From BP-133 sp040756995 (GTDB taxonomy: Bacteria > Actinomycetota > Acidimicrobiia > IMCC26256 > BP-133): a DNA stretch of 64,000 nt. The notes beneath the pieces are model-generated. The model made no database searches. It worked only from the letters and a program-made list of their open reading frames with translations, and was not told the DNA's origin. Location: contig JBFLYK010000004.1 in assembly GCA_040756995.1 (NCBI GenBank), forward strand, positions 1-64,000, in the 5' to 3' direction. Position numbers and translations under genes: made by a program. Within the stretch, counting starts at the first letter, position 1. Every line of letters begins with the position of its first letter. Positions 25,652-34,146 of the stretch are shown here, piece after piece.

Positions 25652-26109
25652 CGGCTCCATCGCCCCACTCCGAGTTTCCGCCGAATTCATTCAACTCCCA
25701 CGCCTGGGTGATCGGCTCGCCTGAGATCGGGGATGGCACATGGATCGGCGCCTTTACGGTGATCGACGGCTCAGGCGGGCTCCGAATAGGGCGCGGTTGT
25801 GACATCAGCTGTGGGGCACAGATCTACACGCACAACACCGTTCGCCGCTGTGTGAGCGGCCGTGCCCATGCCGCGGTCGAACGGGCCTCGGTCACGATCG
25901 GCGACCGCGTCTTCGTCGGAGCTAACGCCGTCGTACTGATGGGCGTGACAATCGGCGACGGAGCGGTGGTCGGCGCGGGAGCCGTCGTGACCCACGACGT
26001 CGCGCCGGGCGACATCGTGGCCGGGGTGCCCGCCCGGGTTATCGGCCACGTCACCGTTAAGGGGGCCAACGTGCGGTTGGTCAGCGGTCCCACGGGCGCC
26101 GCGGTGTAG
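25648..26109 (+). CDS. Hexapeptide-repeat sugar O/N-acyltransferase
   Basis: A 153-residue left-handed beta-helix protein with repeated [IV]G-hexads (IGDGTWIGAF, VTIGDRVFVGANAVVLMGVTIG) and the C-terminal acetyl-CoA binding pattern DIVAGVPARVIG. IYTHNTV supplies a His that may be catalytic. It probably acetylates the amino group installed by one of the DegT enzymes, like WbpD/QdtC-type proteins. ATG overlaps the epimerase stop. It is distinct from the LpxA-like gene, being shorter and lacking LpxA motifs. Confidence 0.82.
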   Translation: MTAPSPHSEFPPNSFNSHAWVIGSPEIGDGTWIGAFTVIDGSGGLRIGRGCDISCGAQIYTHNTVRRCVSGRAHAAVERASVTIGDRVFVGANAVVLMGVTIGDGAVVGAGAVVTHDVAPGDIVAGVPARVIGHVTVKGANVRLVSGPTGAAV

Positions 26110-26117
26110 AGGCCGCC

Positions 26118-27347
26118 ATGCGAATCGCTCTCGTCAACAACTTTTTCCCTCCCCGTGCCGGAGGGAGTGCCCATTTCACCGAGGAACTCGCCAACGAGAT
26201 GACGGCCGCGGGGCACGAGCTTTTGGTCGTCACCGCGGAGGGGCAGGGCCTCGAGGAACCGATCCGCGCCCACCCGTTCGAAGTGGTGCGGCTGGCCTCG
26301 CGGTCCGTCCCTTCGAATCGTCTCGCCTTCGGCTATGACCTGACATTCTGCACCTCCCCCGCAAACTTGCGCCGCCTGTTCAACGTCTTGGACAACTTCG
26401 GTGCGGACGTTATCCATCAGCACAATCAGATTTTCGATCTCTCGCTGATGTCATCCGTCTGGGCCCGTCGCCGAGGCGTCCCCGTCGTTCTCACCATTCA
26501 CACGGCTCTCATCCATACCCGTCGGGTGCCGGGCCTTGCCTTGGCCGCCCTGGATCACGCGGTGGCCAAGAGCTTCATCCGCCTTGCTGGTACACATGTC
26601 GTGGCACCGGACCTCTTCATGACCGAGTACGTGAAGCGCAGATACCGGGTGGCCGAGCACCGTTTGAGCAACATCCCGATCGGGATCAACGTCCACCGGT
26701 TCGAAGCACCGTCGGGAGATGCGGTCCGGGACCGAATTGGGATTGGGACTCGCCCGATGGTCCTGTCACTCGGTCATGTGATCCCGCTCCGTGACCGCCT
26801 TGCTCTGGTCGAGGCCTTGCCCGGGCTCCGTCGTGCGGTCCCCGACGTAGCGGTTGTCGTCGTGGGCCACATTTACGATGATCGCTTTGTCCACCGCGCC
26901 CGGGAACTGGGCGTCGACGATTGCCTCATCCTCCTGGGTCGCGTTCCAAAGGACGATGTGCCCGGCCTGGTGGCCGCCGCGGATCTGGACTGCCATGACC
27001 TCCAGGGCCTCGGGCTCGGGACCGCCAACATGGAAGTGATGGCAACTGGCACTCCGGTTGTTGCCGCTCTTCGGGAGGGCAACTTCCCGGGGCTCGAGCT
27101 CGCCAACTGGGAAGATCTTGTGATCGTCCCCTGCGGGGATCACGCCGCTCTAGCGGACGCCCTCCGCCGTCTGCTCCAAGACGAAGAACTGCGAGCACGA
27201 ATAGGCGAGAACGGCCGCCGGTTCGTGCTCAAGCATCTGTCGATGGAGCGCGTCAGCGAACAGTACCTGGAGCTGTACGAACGGCTCGTCAGGTCGCAAC
27301 GGAAGCGAGCGCGTTGGCTACGACCTCGTGCGGGGGCACAAGGCTGA
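26118..27347 (+). CDS. Family 4 glycosyltransferase
   Basis: A 409-residue GT-B enzyme. The N-terminal domain starts MRIALVNNFFPPRAGGSAHF, with the glycine-rich acceptor loop; the C-terminal domain has LSLGHVIPLRDRLALVEAL and ANMEVMATGTPVVAAL, where the usual EX7E pair is reduced to the second Glu. The missing first Glu (Gln/Gly region in DCHDLQGLGLG) is unusual but found in some GT4s. Ends 59 nt inside the convergent Gfo/Idh gene. Likely transfers the amino sugar made by this operon. Confidence 0.83.
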   Translation: MRIALVNNFFPPRAGGSAHFTEELANEMTAAGHELLVVTAEGQGLEEPIRAHPFEVVRLASRSVPSNRLAFGYDLTFCTSPANLRRLFNVLDNFGADVIHQHNQIFDLSLMSSVWARRRGVPVVLTIHTALIHTRRVPGLALAALDHAVAKSFIRLAGTHVVAPDLFMTEYVKRRYRVAEHRLSNIPIGINVHRFEAPSGDAVRDRIGIGTRPMVLSLGHVIPLRDRLALVEALPGLRRAVPDVAVVVVGHIYDDRFVHRARELGVDDCLILLGRVPKDDVPGLVAAADLDCHDLQGLGLGTANMEVMATGTPVVAALREGNFPGLELANWEDLVIVPCGDHAALADALRRLLQDEELRARIGENGRRFVLKHLSMERVSEQYLELYERLVRSQRKRARWLRPRAGAQG

Positions 27348-28266
27348 GCCGCTCGACTTCGGGGTCGACCGTGCCGCGGATGAGGGCGACGAAGTGATCC
27401 AACTGAGTTGCCAGTGGCTCACGGCGGCTCGGAATGACGGGAACGTCGATGATCGTCTGAGATCGATAGCCCCAATTGTCCTCGATGATCTCATGCCCTA
27501 CATGGCGATAGATCGTCACGTCCTGACGAATCATGTCGATCTCGATGAGCCGATCCAGTTCCGTGATCGTGACCGAGCGGATCTTCCGCTGTGTGATTCG
27601 ACTCGAGGAGAGCGAGGCGAGGCGGCCTCGCTCGAAGGTCAGGTGAAAGTCGGCGACGTCCTCCGCTCCAGGCTCACTCTCCCGGTGAAAGTGCCCTAGC
27701 TGGCCCCGAACCTCCTCGGGGACCCCGCCGAATACCCTCAATGCCAGATCGACGTCGTGGATTAGAAGGTCGTGTGCGACACCCGTCCGGATCCGGTTGA
27801 CGTAGGGCGAGTGACGGACCGCCTGCAGGTAAAGCGGGTCCTTCAGGATGTCCATGACGAGCAGAATCGCCGGGTTGAATCGCTCGACGAACCCGCCCAT
27901 GATCGGGACTCCGACGTCTCCCGACCGCTTCACCATGGCTTCCACCTCGGCGAGATCGGTCGAGAGCGGCTTCTCCACCAGGACCGGTTTGCCTGCATCC
28001 AGCGCACGCTCGACCCAGGAGGCGTGGGTGTCGGTCGGCGACGCCACGATCACGGCATCGATCAGCCCCGTGCCGTCGAGATCAGGCAGCCAGCGGCTCT
28101 CGAACTGGGCGGCGAGGCGGCGCCCGACTTCGGGGCAGGGATCGACGATGCAGGCCAATTCGACGCCGGGCGTCTGGGAGACGACACGGGCATGGAGCGA
28201 GCCCATCGCTCCAGCCCCAACGAGCGCGATGTTGATCGTCCGGCTGTCAGTGAGGTCGAGGACCAC
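27289..28266 (-). CDS. Gfo/Idh/MocA family sugar dehydrogenase (WbpB/GnnA-like)
   Basis: A 325-residue NAD(P) oxidoreductase: Rossmann motif VGAGAMG (16-22), EKP (98-100) with catalytic Lys99, and HDLLIHDVDLAL carrying the conserved His/Asp. The family includes WbpB and GnnA, which oxidise C3 of UDP-GlcNAc derivatives so that a DegT enzyme can add an amino group. A DegT gene (28317) lies 50 nt upstream on the same strand, fitting this two-step pair. The GTG start is set by TACTAT 8 nt upstream. Its 3' end overlaps the GT4 by 59 nt. Confidence 0.84.
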   Translation of the reverse strand: MVLDLTDSRTINIALVGAGAMGSLHARVVSQTPGVELACIVDPCPEVGRRLAAQFESRWLPDLDGTGLIDAVIVASPTDTHASWVERALDAGKPVLVEKPLSTDLAEVEAMVKRSGDVGVPIMGGFVERFNPAILLVMDILKDPLYLQAVRHSPYVNRIRTGVAHDLLIHDVDLALRVFGGVPEEVRGQLGHFHRESEPGAEDVADFHLTFERGRLASLSSSRITQRKIRSVTITELDRLIEIDMIRQDVTIYRHVGHEIIEDNWGYRSQTIIDVPVIPSRREPLATQLDHFVALIRGTVDPEVERLSLVPPHEVVANALASVAT

Positions 28267-28280
28267 GGAGCGAGATAGTA
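28267..28280 (-). promoter_or_regulatory. Leaderless promoter for the Gfo/Idh gene
   Basis: TACTAT (28280 to 28275, minus strand), 8 nt, GTG at 28266. It sits in the 50-nt gap after the DegT gene, so the two can be transcribed separately. Confidence 0.5.
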
Positions 28281-28316
28281 TCCTCCGGGAAGGGCTCGAA
28301 TCGGGATCGACCGAGG

Positions 28317-29423
28317 CTACTGCAGGCAGGTTCGGACCGCCTTGACGATGCGGTCGACGTCGGTGTCGGTGAGGCCGGCGTGGACCGGCAGCGACAGAAC
28401 TTCAGCGGCCGCCCGGTCCGCCACCGGCGTCGGGGCGTCTACCACCGAGGGCTGGTTTCGGTAACAGTCATAGTCGTGGACCCGGCGCGGATAGTAGACG
28501 CCCGTGTCGATGCCCATCGCCGAAAGCTTTGCGGCCAGTACGTCTCGGTTGTGCCGGGCTTCGGCCGTGACTCTGATCGTGTACTGGTGGAAGACGTGCT
28601 CCCGACCTGCAGCGACTCCAGGGGTCACGAGGCCGCCGAGACCGTCGAGCCCTTCCGATAGCCGGGCCGCATTGAGCCGCCGCCGTGCGGTGCTGTCGGC
28701 GAGCCGGTCCAGCTGCGGCAGCGTCAGGGCGGCCTGCATCTCAGTCAAGCGGTAATTGTTGCCTTGTATCTCGTACTCGTAGCGCCGCCGCATCCCATGG
28801 TTTCGGAGAAGGCGTAGCCGGTCAGCGATTTCGGCGTTGTTCGTCGTGACGATTCCCCCTTCCCCGGCGGCGATGTTCTTCGTGGCGTACAGAGAAAAGC
28901 AACCGATGCCAAACGACCCGACCGGCCGCTCGCCGAAAGCCGCTGCGTGAGCTTGCGCAGCGTCTTCGACGATGACAGCCCCTGTAGCCTTGGCCACCGC
29001 TTGGAGGCCCCCCATGTCGGCTGGTTGGCCATAGAGGTGCACTGGCAGCACCACGCGGGTCTTCGAAGTTATCCGGCGCTCAACATCGGCTGGGTCGAGG
29101 GTAAACGTCTCCGGGTCGATGTCGGCAAAGGTCGCAGTCGCACCGACTTCGAGGATGGCGTTCAACGTTGCCACGAAGGTGAACGGACTGGTGAGGACTT
29201 CGTCGCCAGGGCCGATGCCGAGACTTCGCAGGGCCGCCACCAAGGCAGTGGTTCCGGAGTTCACTGCGACGGCATGCTCGACACCACAGAGTTCCGCGAA
29301 TCGACGTTCGAGCGCCTCCACCATCGGGCCTTGGGCCAGGCGGCCGGATCGGAGCACCGACAGCACGAGCTGTTCCTCCTGCTCGCCGAGAGTGACCGCG
29401 CTGATCGGAATTCGAGTGCTCAT
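28317..29423 (-). CDS. DegT/DnrJ/EryC1/StrS aminotransferase, copy 2 (WbpE/GnnB-like)
   Basis: A 368-residue PLP enzyme with NSGTTALVAAL, VEDAAQAHAA, and FSLYATKNIAAGEGG carrying Lys182 as Schiff-base residue; GNNYRLTEMQAAL and VYYPRRVHD complete the family pattern. The match is closest to enzymes making 3-amino sugars (WbpE, GnnB), which work on the product of a Gfo/Idh dehydrogenase such as the gene just downstream. Start ATG 29423 has TAACCT 14 nt upstream, giving a leader of only a few bases. Confidence 0.88.
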   Translation of the reverse strand: MSTRIPISAVTLGEQEEQLVLSVLRSGRLAQGPMVEALERRFAELCGVEHAVAVNSGTTALVAALRSLGIGPGDEVLTSPFTFVATLNAILEVGATATFADIDPETFTLDPADVERRITSKTRVVLPVHLYGQPADMGGLQAVAKATGAVIVEDAAQAHAAAFGERPVGSFGIGCFSLYATKNIAAGEGGIVTTNNAEIADRLRLLRNHGMRRRYEYEIQGNNYRLTEMQAALTLPQLDRLADSTARRRLNAARLSEGLDGLGGLVTPGVAAGREHVFHQYTIRVTAEARHNRDVLAAKLSAMGIDTGVYYPRRVHDYDCYRNQPSVVDAPTPVADRAAAEVLSLPVHAGLTDTDVDRIVKAVRTCLQ

Positions 29424-29506
29424 CGTGACAGCGGGGAAGGTTATCCGACGGGCTGAGTCAGATCCGCACCACCCCCGGAAGTCACGTCGCCTCCGAGACC
29501 GCCATC

Positions 29507-29520
29507 TAACATCCGGCCCG
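29507..29520 (+). promoter_or_regulatory. Leaderless promoter for the 644-residue membrane protein
   Basis: TAACAT at 29507-29512, 8 nt, ATG 29521. Rejects a much longer frame starting at 29119. Confidence 0.55.
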
Positions 29521-31455
29521 ATGGAGGCGGTTCTCTGGCCCGTGGTGGGACTTCTGCTTGTGGGTTTTCTGCCGGGTCTGCTCGTTGAGCGGATCCTTCT
29601 GCCCCGTCGGTCGATAGTCGACCGGCTGGCATCCGCCCCTGCACTCAGTTGCGCGGTGGTCTACCTCTTTTTCCGAATTCTCGGTTTCGCTTCAGTGCCG
29701 GTGTCACCCGGTGCCTTCTTCATCCTTCTCGTGATGCTCATCGGGCTTGCCTTCGGGCCGCGGGGCATGCGGCGGCCGGCTCCCATGGAACTGGAGCCCA
29801 AGCGGGGTCTCGAGGTTTCCATCGCTCTGGGCCTGCTCATCATGGCGATCGCCCTTGGAGCGGGCGTCTGGCTCACTAGCATTCCGAGAGAGTTCGCTGT
29901 TCCGCCGAACCATGACTCGATGTACCACGGTTTCATGGCCGCCCGGATCTCCGAAACCGGGTCCCTCGAGGCCGACCAGGTCCTGGTGACCAGCGTACAT
30001 TCAGACCAACCGGTTACGGCCTTCTATCCGCTAGGGCTTCACGTCGTCGCCGCGCTGGTTCACCAGGTCACCGGCACGAGTCTGTCGGACATCCTGTGGT
30101 GGATCGTGGTTGTCGCCGGAGCGCTCTGCCTTCCGGTTGGCATCTTCAGCCTCACCCGAAGATTCTTCCCCGACGATCCACTGTCCCCTGGGGTGGCAGC
30201 CCTGCTGTCCGTGCTCATCCCGCTCTTTCCATACAAGCCCATCGCGTGGGGCGGCATCGCTCTCATCATGGGCATGGCGCTGACGCCGGGAGTGGTCGGG
30301 GTCCTCGAAGCCTCTGTCGGGGCAAGTTGGTCAGTCGCGGCCCTGGTCTTGGCCGTCATCGCACTCGTGGGAGTGCTCGTCGTCCATACCAGCGAGGTTC
30401 CCCTCGTGGTCCTCTTGGTGGGCACTCTCGTGCTGCACCAGGCGCCCGGAAGGCACTGGTGGCCATTCATCCGCACCCGGGCGGCCCGGTTGGCAATGAT
30501 CGGCGGAGTGTTCGGCCTTCTGGCGCTGCCGCTGGCGGGAAGGGCCATGGAGGACCGTTCATCGTACCCTGATAACCCGACCATTCCCGTCGAGAACGCG
30601 CTGGTCGAGTTGGCTCGTCTCCGCGTGGCGGTGGATACGGACCAAGGCCGCATCGCCCTCCTCGCTGCGTCGGGTATCGCCGTCCTCCTGTGGCGTCGGA
30701 GACCATGGCTTGCTCTCGCCTTCGGCTGCGTGGTGGCGTTGTACGCCATCGCAGCGTCGTCTACGAACCAGCTCCTCCGACTCCTCGTCTCGCCTTGGTA
30801 CCGCCAGTCAGAGCGGGTTGCCTACGTGGTGGCGTTCATGGCCGCGATAGTCGGCTCGCTGGCCGTCGCTTCGCTAGCCGGCGTGGTGGCCCACCGGTAC
30901 CCCGGCCGACCCGGCCGGTGGTTGGCGATCGGTGCGGCCAGCGTCGTCATGCTAGTGGTCGCCGCAAACATCCCCCCGCGGACATCAGCAATGCTCCGGC
31001 GCCAGATCGACGGCTATAGCGCAGTCCGTGCTGACGAACTGGCGGCGTTCCGCTTCGTCCGGGAACAGAGAACGCCACTCGCCGTTTTGGGTGATGAGCT
31101 GGGCGATGGATCGATTTGGATGTACTCGCTGACAGGGGTCGCACCGGTCTTCGGGATGAGGCCTCCGGCAGAGTCTCGCTTGTTCAAGAGTTGGAGCGAA
31201 CGTCTGTTCGTGGCGCGCCACCTGAACGATGCAACCGCCAGGCAAGAAGTCGACTTTCTGCTCGCCAAGTACTGCGTCGGCTTCGTCTACTACTCGGATC
31301 GTCGCCTCTATGGCGCGGAGACCATGCTGAACCTCGAAGCGCTCAAGACGGATACTCGGTTCCAGGAAGCGTTCCGCTCCGGCACGGCCCATGTTTTCCG
31401 GCTGAAGGAGCCGGCTTGCGCCCAACCCGGCCGGGTGCGGCGCGGCCATCACTGA
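29521..31455 (+). CDS. Large polytopic membrane protein (DUF6541-like)
   Basis: A 644-residue protein with about 14 hydrophobic helices and a C-terminal soluble part of roughly 130 residues. The first large loop contains PPNHDSMYHGFMAARI and later DQPVTAFYPLGLHVVAAL, resembling actinobacterial membrane proteins grouped as DUF6541 (assignment from memory, moderate). The His/Asp loop after the early helices is where GT-C enzymes bind polyprenyl donors. Leads a plus-strand run of glycan genes. Role in outer-face glycosylation is inference. Confidence 0.62.
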   Translation: MEAVLWPVVGLLLVGFLPGLLVERILLPRRSIVDRLASAPALSCAVVYLFFRILGFASVPVSPGAFFILLVMLIGLAFGPRGMRRPAPMELEPKRGLEVSIALGLLIMAIALGAGVWLTSIPREFAVPPNHDSMYHGFMAARISETGSLEADQVLVTSVHSDQPVTAFYPLGLHVVAALVHQVTGTSLSDILWWIVVVAGALCLPVGIFSLTRRFFPDDPLSPGVAALLSVLIPLFPYKPIAWGGIALIMGMALTPGVVGVLEASVGASWSVAALVLAVIALVGVLVVHTSEVPLVVLLVGTLVLHQAPGRHWWPFIRTRAARLAMIGGVFGLLALPLAGRAMEDRSSYPDNPTIPVENALVELARLRVAVDTDQGRIALLAASGIAVLLWRRRPWLALAFGCVVALYAIAASSTNQLLRLLVSPWYRQSERVAYVVAFMAAIVGSLAVASLAGVVAHRYPGRPGRWLAIGAASVVMLVVAANIPPRTSAMLRRQIDGYSAVRADELAAFRFVREQRTPLAVLGDELGDGSIWMYSLTGVAPVFGMRPPAESRLFKSWSERLFVARHLNDATARQEVDFLLAKYCVGFVYYSDRRLYGAETMLNLEALKTDTRFQEAFRSGTAHVFRLKEPACAQPGRVRRGHH

Positions 31456-31517
31456 GACGGGACTCGAACCCGGGGCCTGCATTACCATCGATCTGCTGGT
31501 CAGAGGAAGGGATTTGC

Positions 31518-32954
31518 GTGGTGGAAAACGGCGCCGGATCGTCGTCGATCGACATGGAGGGCCCGACGGTCGACGAGGTTTCCGTCTACATCGACCGTGT
31601 TACGTCGGCAGCGTTGGGCGAGCCACAGCCCGTCGCCACGCTTGCCTTCACATCTCCCTCAACAGCCTCTCCAGCACCAATCCATGTTGACAACGAACTC
31701 GCGGTGATGCGGGCCCATGCCGAGATCGATGGACTGCCCACCAAGACCCGGTTCCGCTTCTTCAAGCGTTTGCTGCTCCGGATCTCCCGGCTCTTCACCC
31801 GCCGGCAAGTTGCCTACAACCAAGCGGCGCTTGATGTAATCCAGGCACTCGTTGAAGTCAACATCCGTCAAGCCGCCGAACTGGCGGCGCTGCGGGGGCA
31901 CTTCCAGCAGCTCGGCACCGAAACTGCCGGTCAGTTCAGCGCCGCGACAAAATTCCGCAACGAGACGCTGGCGTTCCGAGCGGAGGCGTTGAACCGCCTC
32001 AACACGTCGCACGCCGCGATCACCAGTGCTCAGCTCGAACTTGAAGAGAAAGCTGAGGCCATCGAGCGCCTGGACAAGGAGCTCACCGAAGTCCGGCTCA
32101 AGCTCTTCGACCTCGCCCGGGATCGGGCTGTTGACCGCACCGAGCTGATGATGCAGCAGTCCCGCCTCGAGGTGCTGCTCAACGAGGCGCGGCGGTCCCG
32201 GCCGGTTGACGGTGGGCCGGATCCCCTCGCTCTTGCCTTCACCAGGCAGATGGATGAGGCCCAGAGTCGCCTTTACGCTCAATTCGAGAGCGTATTCCGT
32301 GGCACGCGGGAGGAAATCACCCGCCGTCAGGAGCCCTATCTGGACTACGTCTATTTCCTCAAGGGGGGCGATCTTCCCGTCCTCGATCTCGGCTGCGGTC
32401 GGGGCGAGTGGCTCGAGCTTCTGCGGCGCCACGGAATTCCGGGCTACGGCGTCGACACGAACAAGCCGTTCGTCGAGAAGAATCGGGAACGTGGTCTAGA
32501 CGTCCGCCTAGAGGACGGCGCCGCACATCTCGCCTCGCTCCCTGAGGGTTCACTCGGGGCCGTGTCGGCCTTCCACCTCGTCGAGCACATCGATCTCGCG
32601 GCACTGATCGCCCTCATCGACGGCGCCCTGCGGGCGCTCGCCCCGGGTGGGGTGCTCATCCTTGAGACTCCGAACCCGACGAACTTGGTCGTCGGCGCCT
32701 CCGCGTTCTACCTCGACCCCACGCACCTGAAGCCGATTCATCCTCACTTCCTCGAGTTTCTGGTCGAGGAACGAGGGTTCGTCGACGTCGAACGCCGATA
32801 CCTCAACCCGTCTCCCGAACCGACCTTCACGGTTCCCCAACTGGGAAGTGAAGAGCAGACCGCGGTGATGGAGCGGTTGGTCGACCACCTCAACTGGGCC
32901 TTTTTCGGCCCTCAGGACACGGGCGTGATCGGACGCAAAGCCGGCCCCGCCTGA
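31518..32954 (+). CDS. Coiled-coil class I SAM methyltransferase, copy 1
   Basis: A 478-residue protein. Residues about 100-230 are a long heptad-rich coiled coil, then a methyltransferase domain with motif I VLDLGCGRGEW (288-298), acidic motif II GYGVDTNKPF, and motif with FHLVEHID. The block YLDPTHLKPIHPHFLEFL is shared with the 37983 gene, so the two are paralogues. Such coiled-coil methyltransferases occur in O-antigen and exopolysaccharide loci, where chain-end methylation can set length (WbdD concept). Start is GTG 31518, with AGGAAGGG 7 nt upstream; a second GTG follows immediately. Confidence 0.8.
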   Translation: MVENGAGSSSIDMEGPTVDEVSVYIDRVTSAALGEPQPVATLAFTSPSTASPAPIHVDNELAVMRAHAEIDGLPTKTRFRFFKRLLLRISRLFTRRQVAYNQAALDVIQALVEVNIRQAAELAALRGHFQQLGTETAGQFSAATKFRNETLAFRAEALNRLNTSHAAITSAQLELEEKAEAIERLDKELTEVRLKLFDLARDRAVDRTELMMQQSRLEVLLNEARRSRPVDGGPDPLALAFTRQMDEAQSRLYAQFESVFRGTREEITRRQEPYLDYVYFLKGGDLPVLDLGCGRGEWLELLRRHGIPGYGVDTNKPFVEKNRERGLDVRLEDGAAHLASLPEGSLGAVSAFHLVEHIDLAALIALIDGALRALAPGGVLILETPNPTNLVVGASAFYLDPTHLKPIHPHFLEFLVEERGFVDVERRYLNPSPEPTFTVPQLGSEEQTAVMERLVDHLNWAFFGPQDTGVIGRKAGPA

Positions 32955-32958
32955 ACCC

Positions 32959-34146
32959 ATGCGCATCGCCTTTGCGAAACCCGACTATGGGATCTCCGGA
33001 GGGTTCGAGGTTGTCCTGCGCCGCGTCGAACGTGATCTGACCATGCAGGGCCACACGGTCCACTGGCTGACCGCCGACGTGGCGGCCTTGGACAGAGCGC
33101 CGTTCGGTGTTCCGGTGCCACCCCATGTTTGGGAACAATCATTCGAGTTCTTCGGCTATCTCAAGCTGGTGGAAGCCTTCCGCGCCGTCGACGCCCACCG
33201 CTACGACATTCTCATCTCGACGCAACCCCCTTCGTTCGCAGTGGAACACCCCCGTCATCTGGCGCTGTTCTCCCATCACCACCGGGTCTTCTACGACCTT
33301 TCCGAGGTGTACGTCGCCGCCGGCTTCGCCGACGAACGCCTCCACCGGCAGGCGGAAGCAGCCGTCCGGAGAGTGGACACACCGGCTTTTGACGCTGTGA
33401 CGTATTTCCTCGCAGCGTCGGAAGTGGTCGCCGAGCGGCTCCGGGTGTTCAACGGCCTCTCCGAGAATGTCGGGGTATACCACGCCGGTCCTGGCCTTCC
33501 GGAGTCGTTGACTGCGGCCGTCGACACCAGTCGATTCGAATACCCCCTCTGCGTCAGCCGGCACGAATTTCCCAAGCGGACGGAGTTGTTCGTCCACGCC
33601 ATGAAGTACCTCCCTCTGACTTCGGGCGTGTCCGTGGGCGGAGGCGGTCGGCTTCCGTGGGTGCAGTCAGTCGACGCGCAACTCGCGGCCCCCGGCTCGA
33701 ATCTTGACTCGTGGGGAGATCGAGAACTGTGGCTTCGCACGGTCGGGACGCTCGTCCCCCCGCTGCCGCCCGGGGAGAGCAACGTCCGCTTTGTCGGCCA
33801 CGTAACCGATTCCGAGCTGGCCGAACTCTACGGCGCGGCGCTTTGCGTCGTGGCTCCTGCCTATCTGGAGGACTACGGCTTGACGGCCCTCGAAGCCATG
33901 GCGTTCGGCAAGCCTGTGATCGTATGCAAGGACGGCGGAGGCCTGGTCGACTTCGTGGAAGACGGGAAGACCGGCTTCGTCGTCGAGCCCAACGGACGGG
34001 CCATCGCCGAAGCCATTCAGACGCTCGCCGATGACCCGTCCCTCGCTTGGAAGATGGGACAGGCCGCTCGCGAGGCCGGCTCGCGCTACAGCTGGCAGCG
34101 GGCGGCAGAAGAAATCCTCGCGGGCCTGGCCAAAGTGACCGGATGA
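32959..34146 (+). CDS. Family 4 glycosyltransferase
   Basis: A 395-residue GT-B enzyme: MRIAFAKPDYGISGGFEVVL with the acceptor-side glycine loop, HHHRVFYD, LCVSRHEFPKRTELF, and the donor-binding EX7E motif in YLEDYGLTALEAMAFGKPVI. DGGGLVDFVEDGKTGFVV is the usual nucleotide-sugar loop. It starts 4 nt after the methyltransferase and its stop overlaps the next GT4 (ATGA), so the three are cotranslated. Sugar specificity unknown. Confidence 0.86.
   Translation: MRIAFAKPDYGISGGFEVVLRRVERDLTMQGHTVHWLTADVAALDRAPFGVPVPPHVWEQSFEFFGYLKLVEAFRAVDAHRYDILISTQPPSFAVEHPRHLALFSHHHRVFYDLSEVYVAAGFADERLHRQAEAAVRRVDTPAFDAVTYFLAASEVVAERLRVFNGLSENVGVYHAGPGLPESLTAAVDTSRFEYPLCVSRHEFPKRTELFVHAMKYLPLTSGVSVGGGGRLPWVQSVDAQLAAPGSNLDSWGDRELWLRTVGTLVPPLPPGESNVRFVGHVTDSELAELYGAALCVVAPAYLEDYGLTALEAMAFGKPVIVCKDGGGLVDFVEDGKTGFVVEPNGRAIAEAIQTLADDPSLAWKMGQAAREAGSRYSWQRAAEEILAGLAKVTG

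Noticed and set aside
31458..31480. GACTCGAACCCGGGG looks like a reversed tRNA T-arm
   Set aside because: The minus strand shows only a 4-bp T-stem and no matching acceptor, D or anticodon arms; it is probably chance at a gene end.
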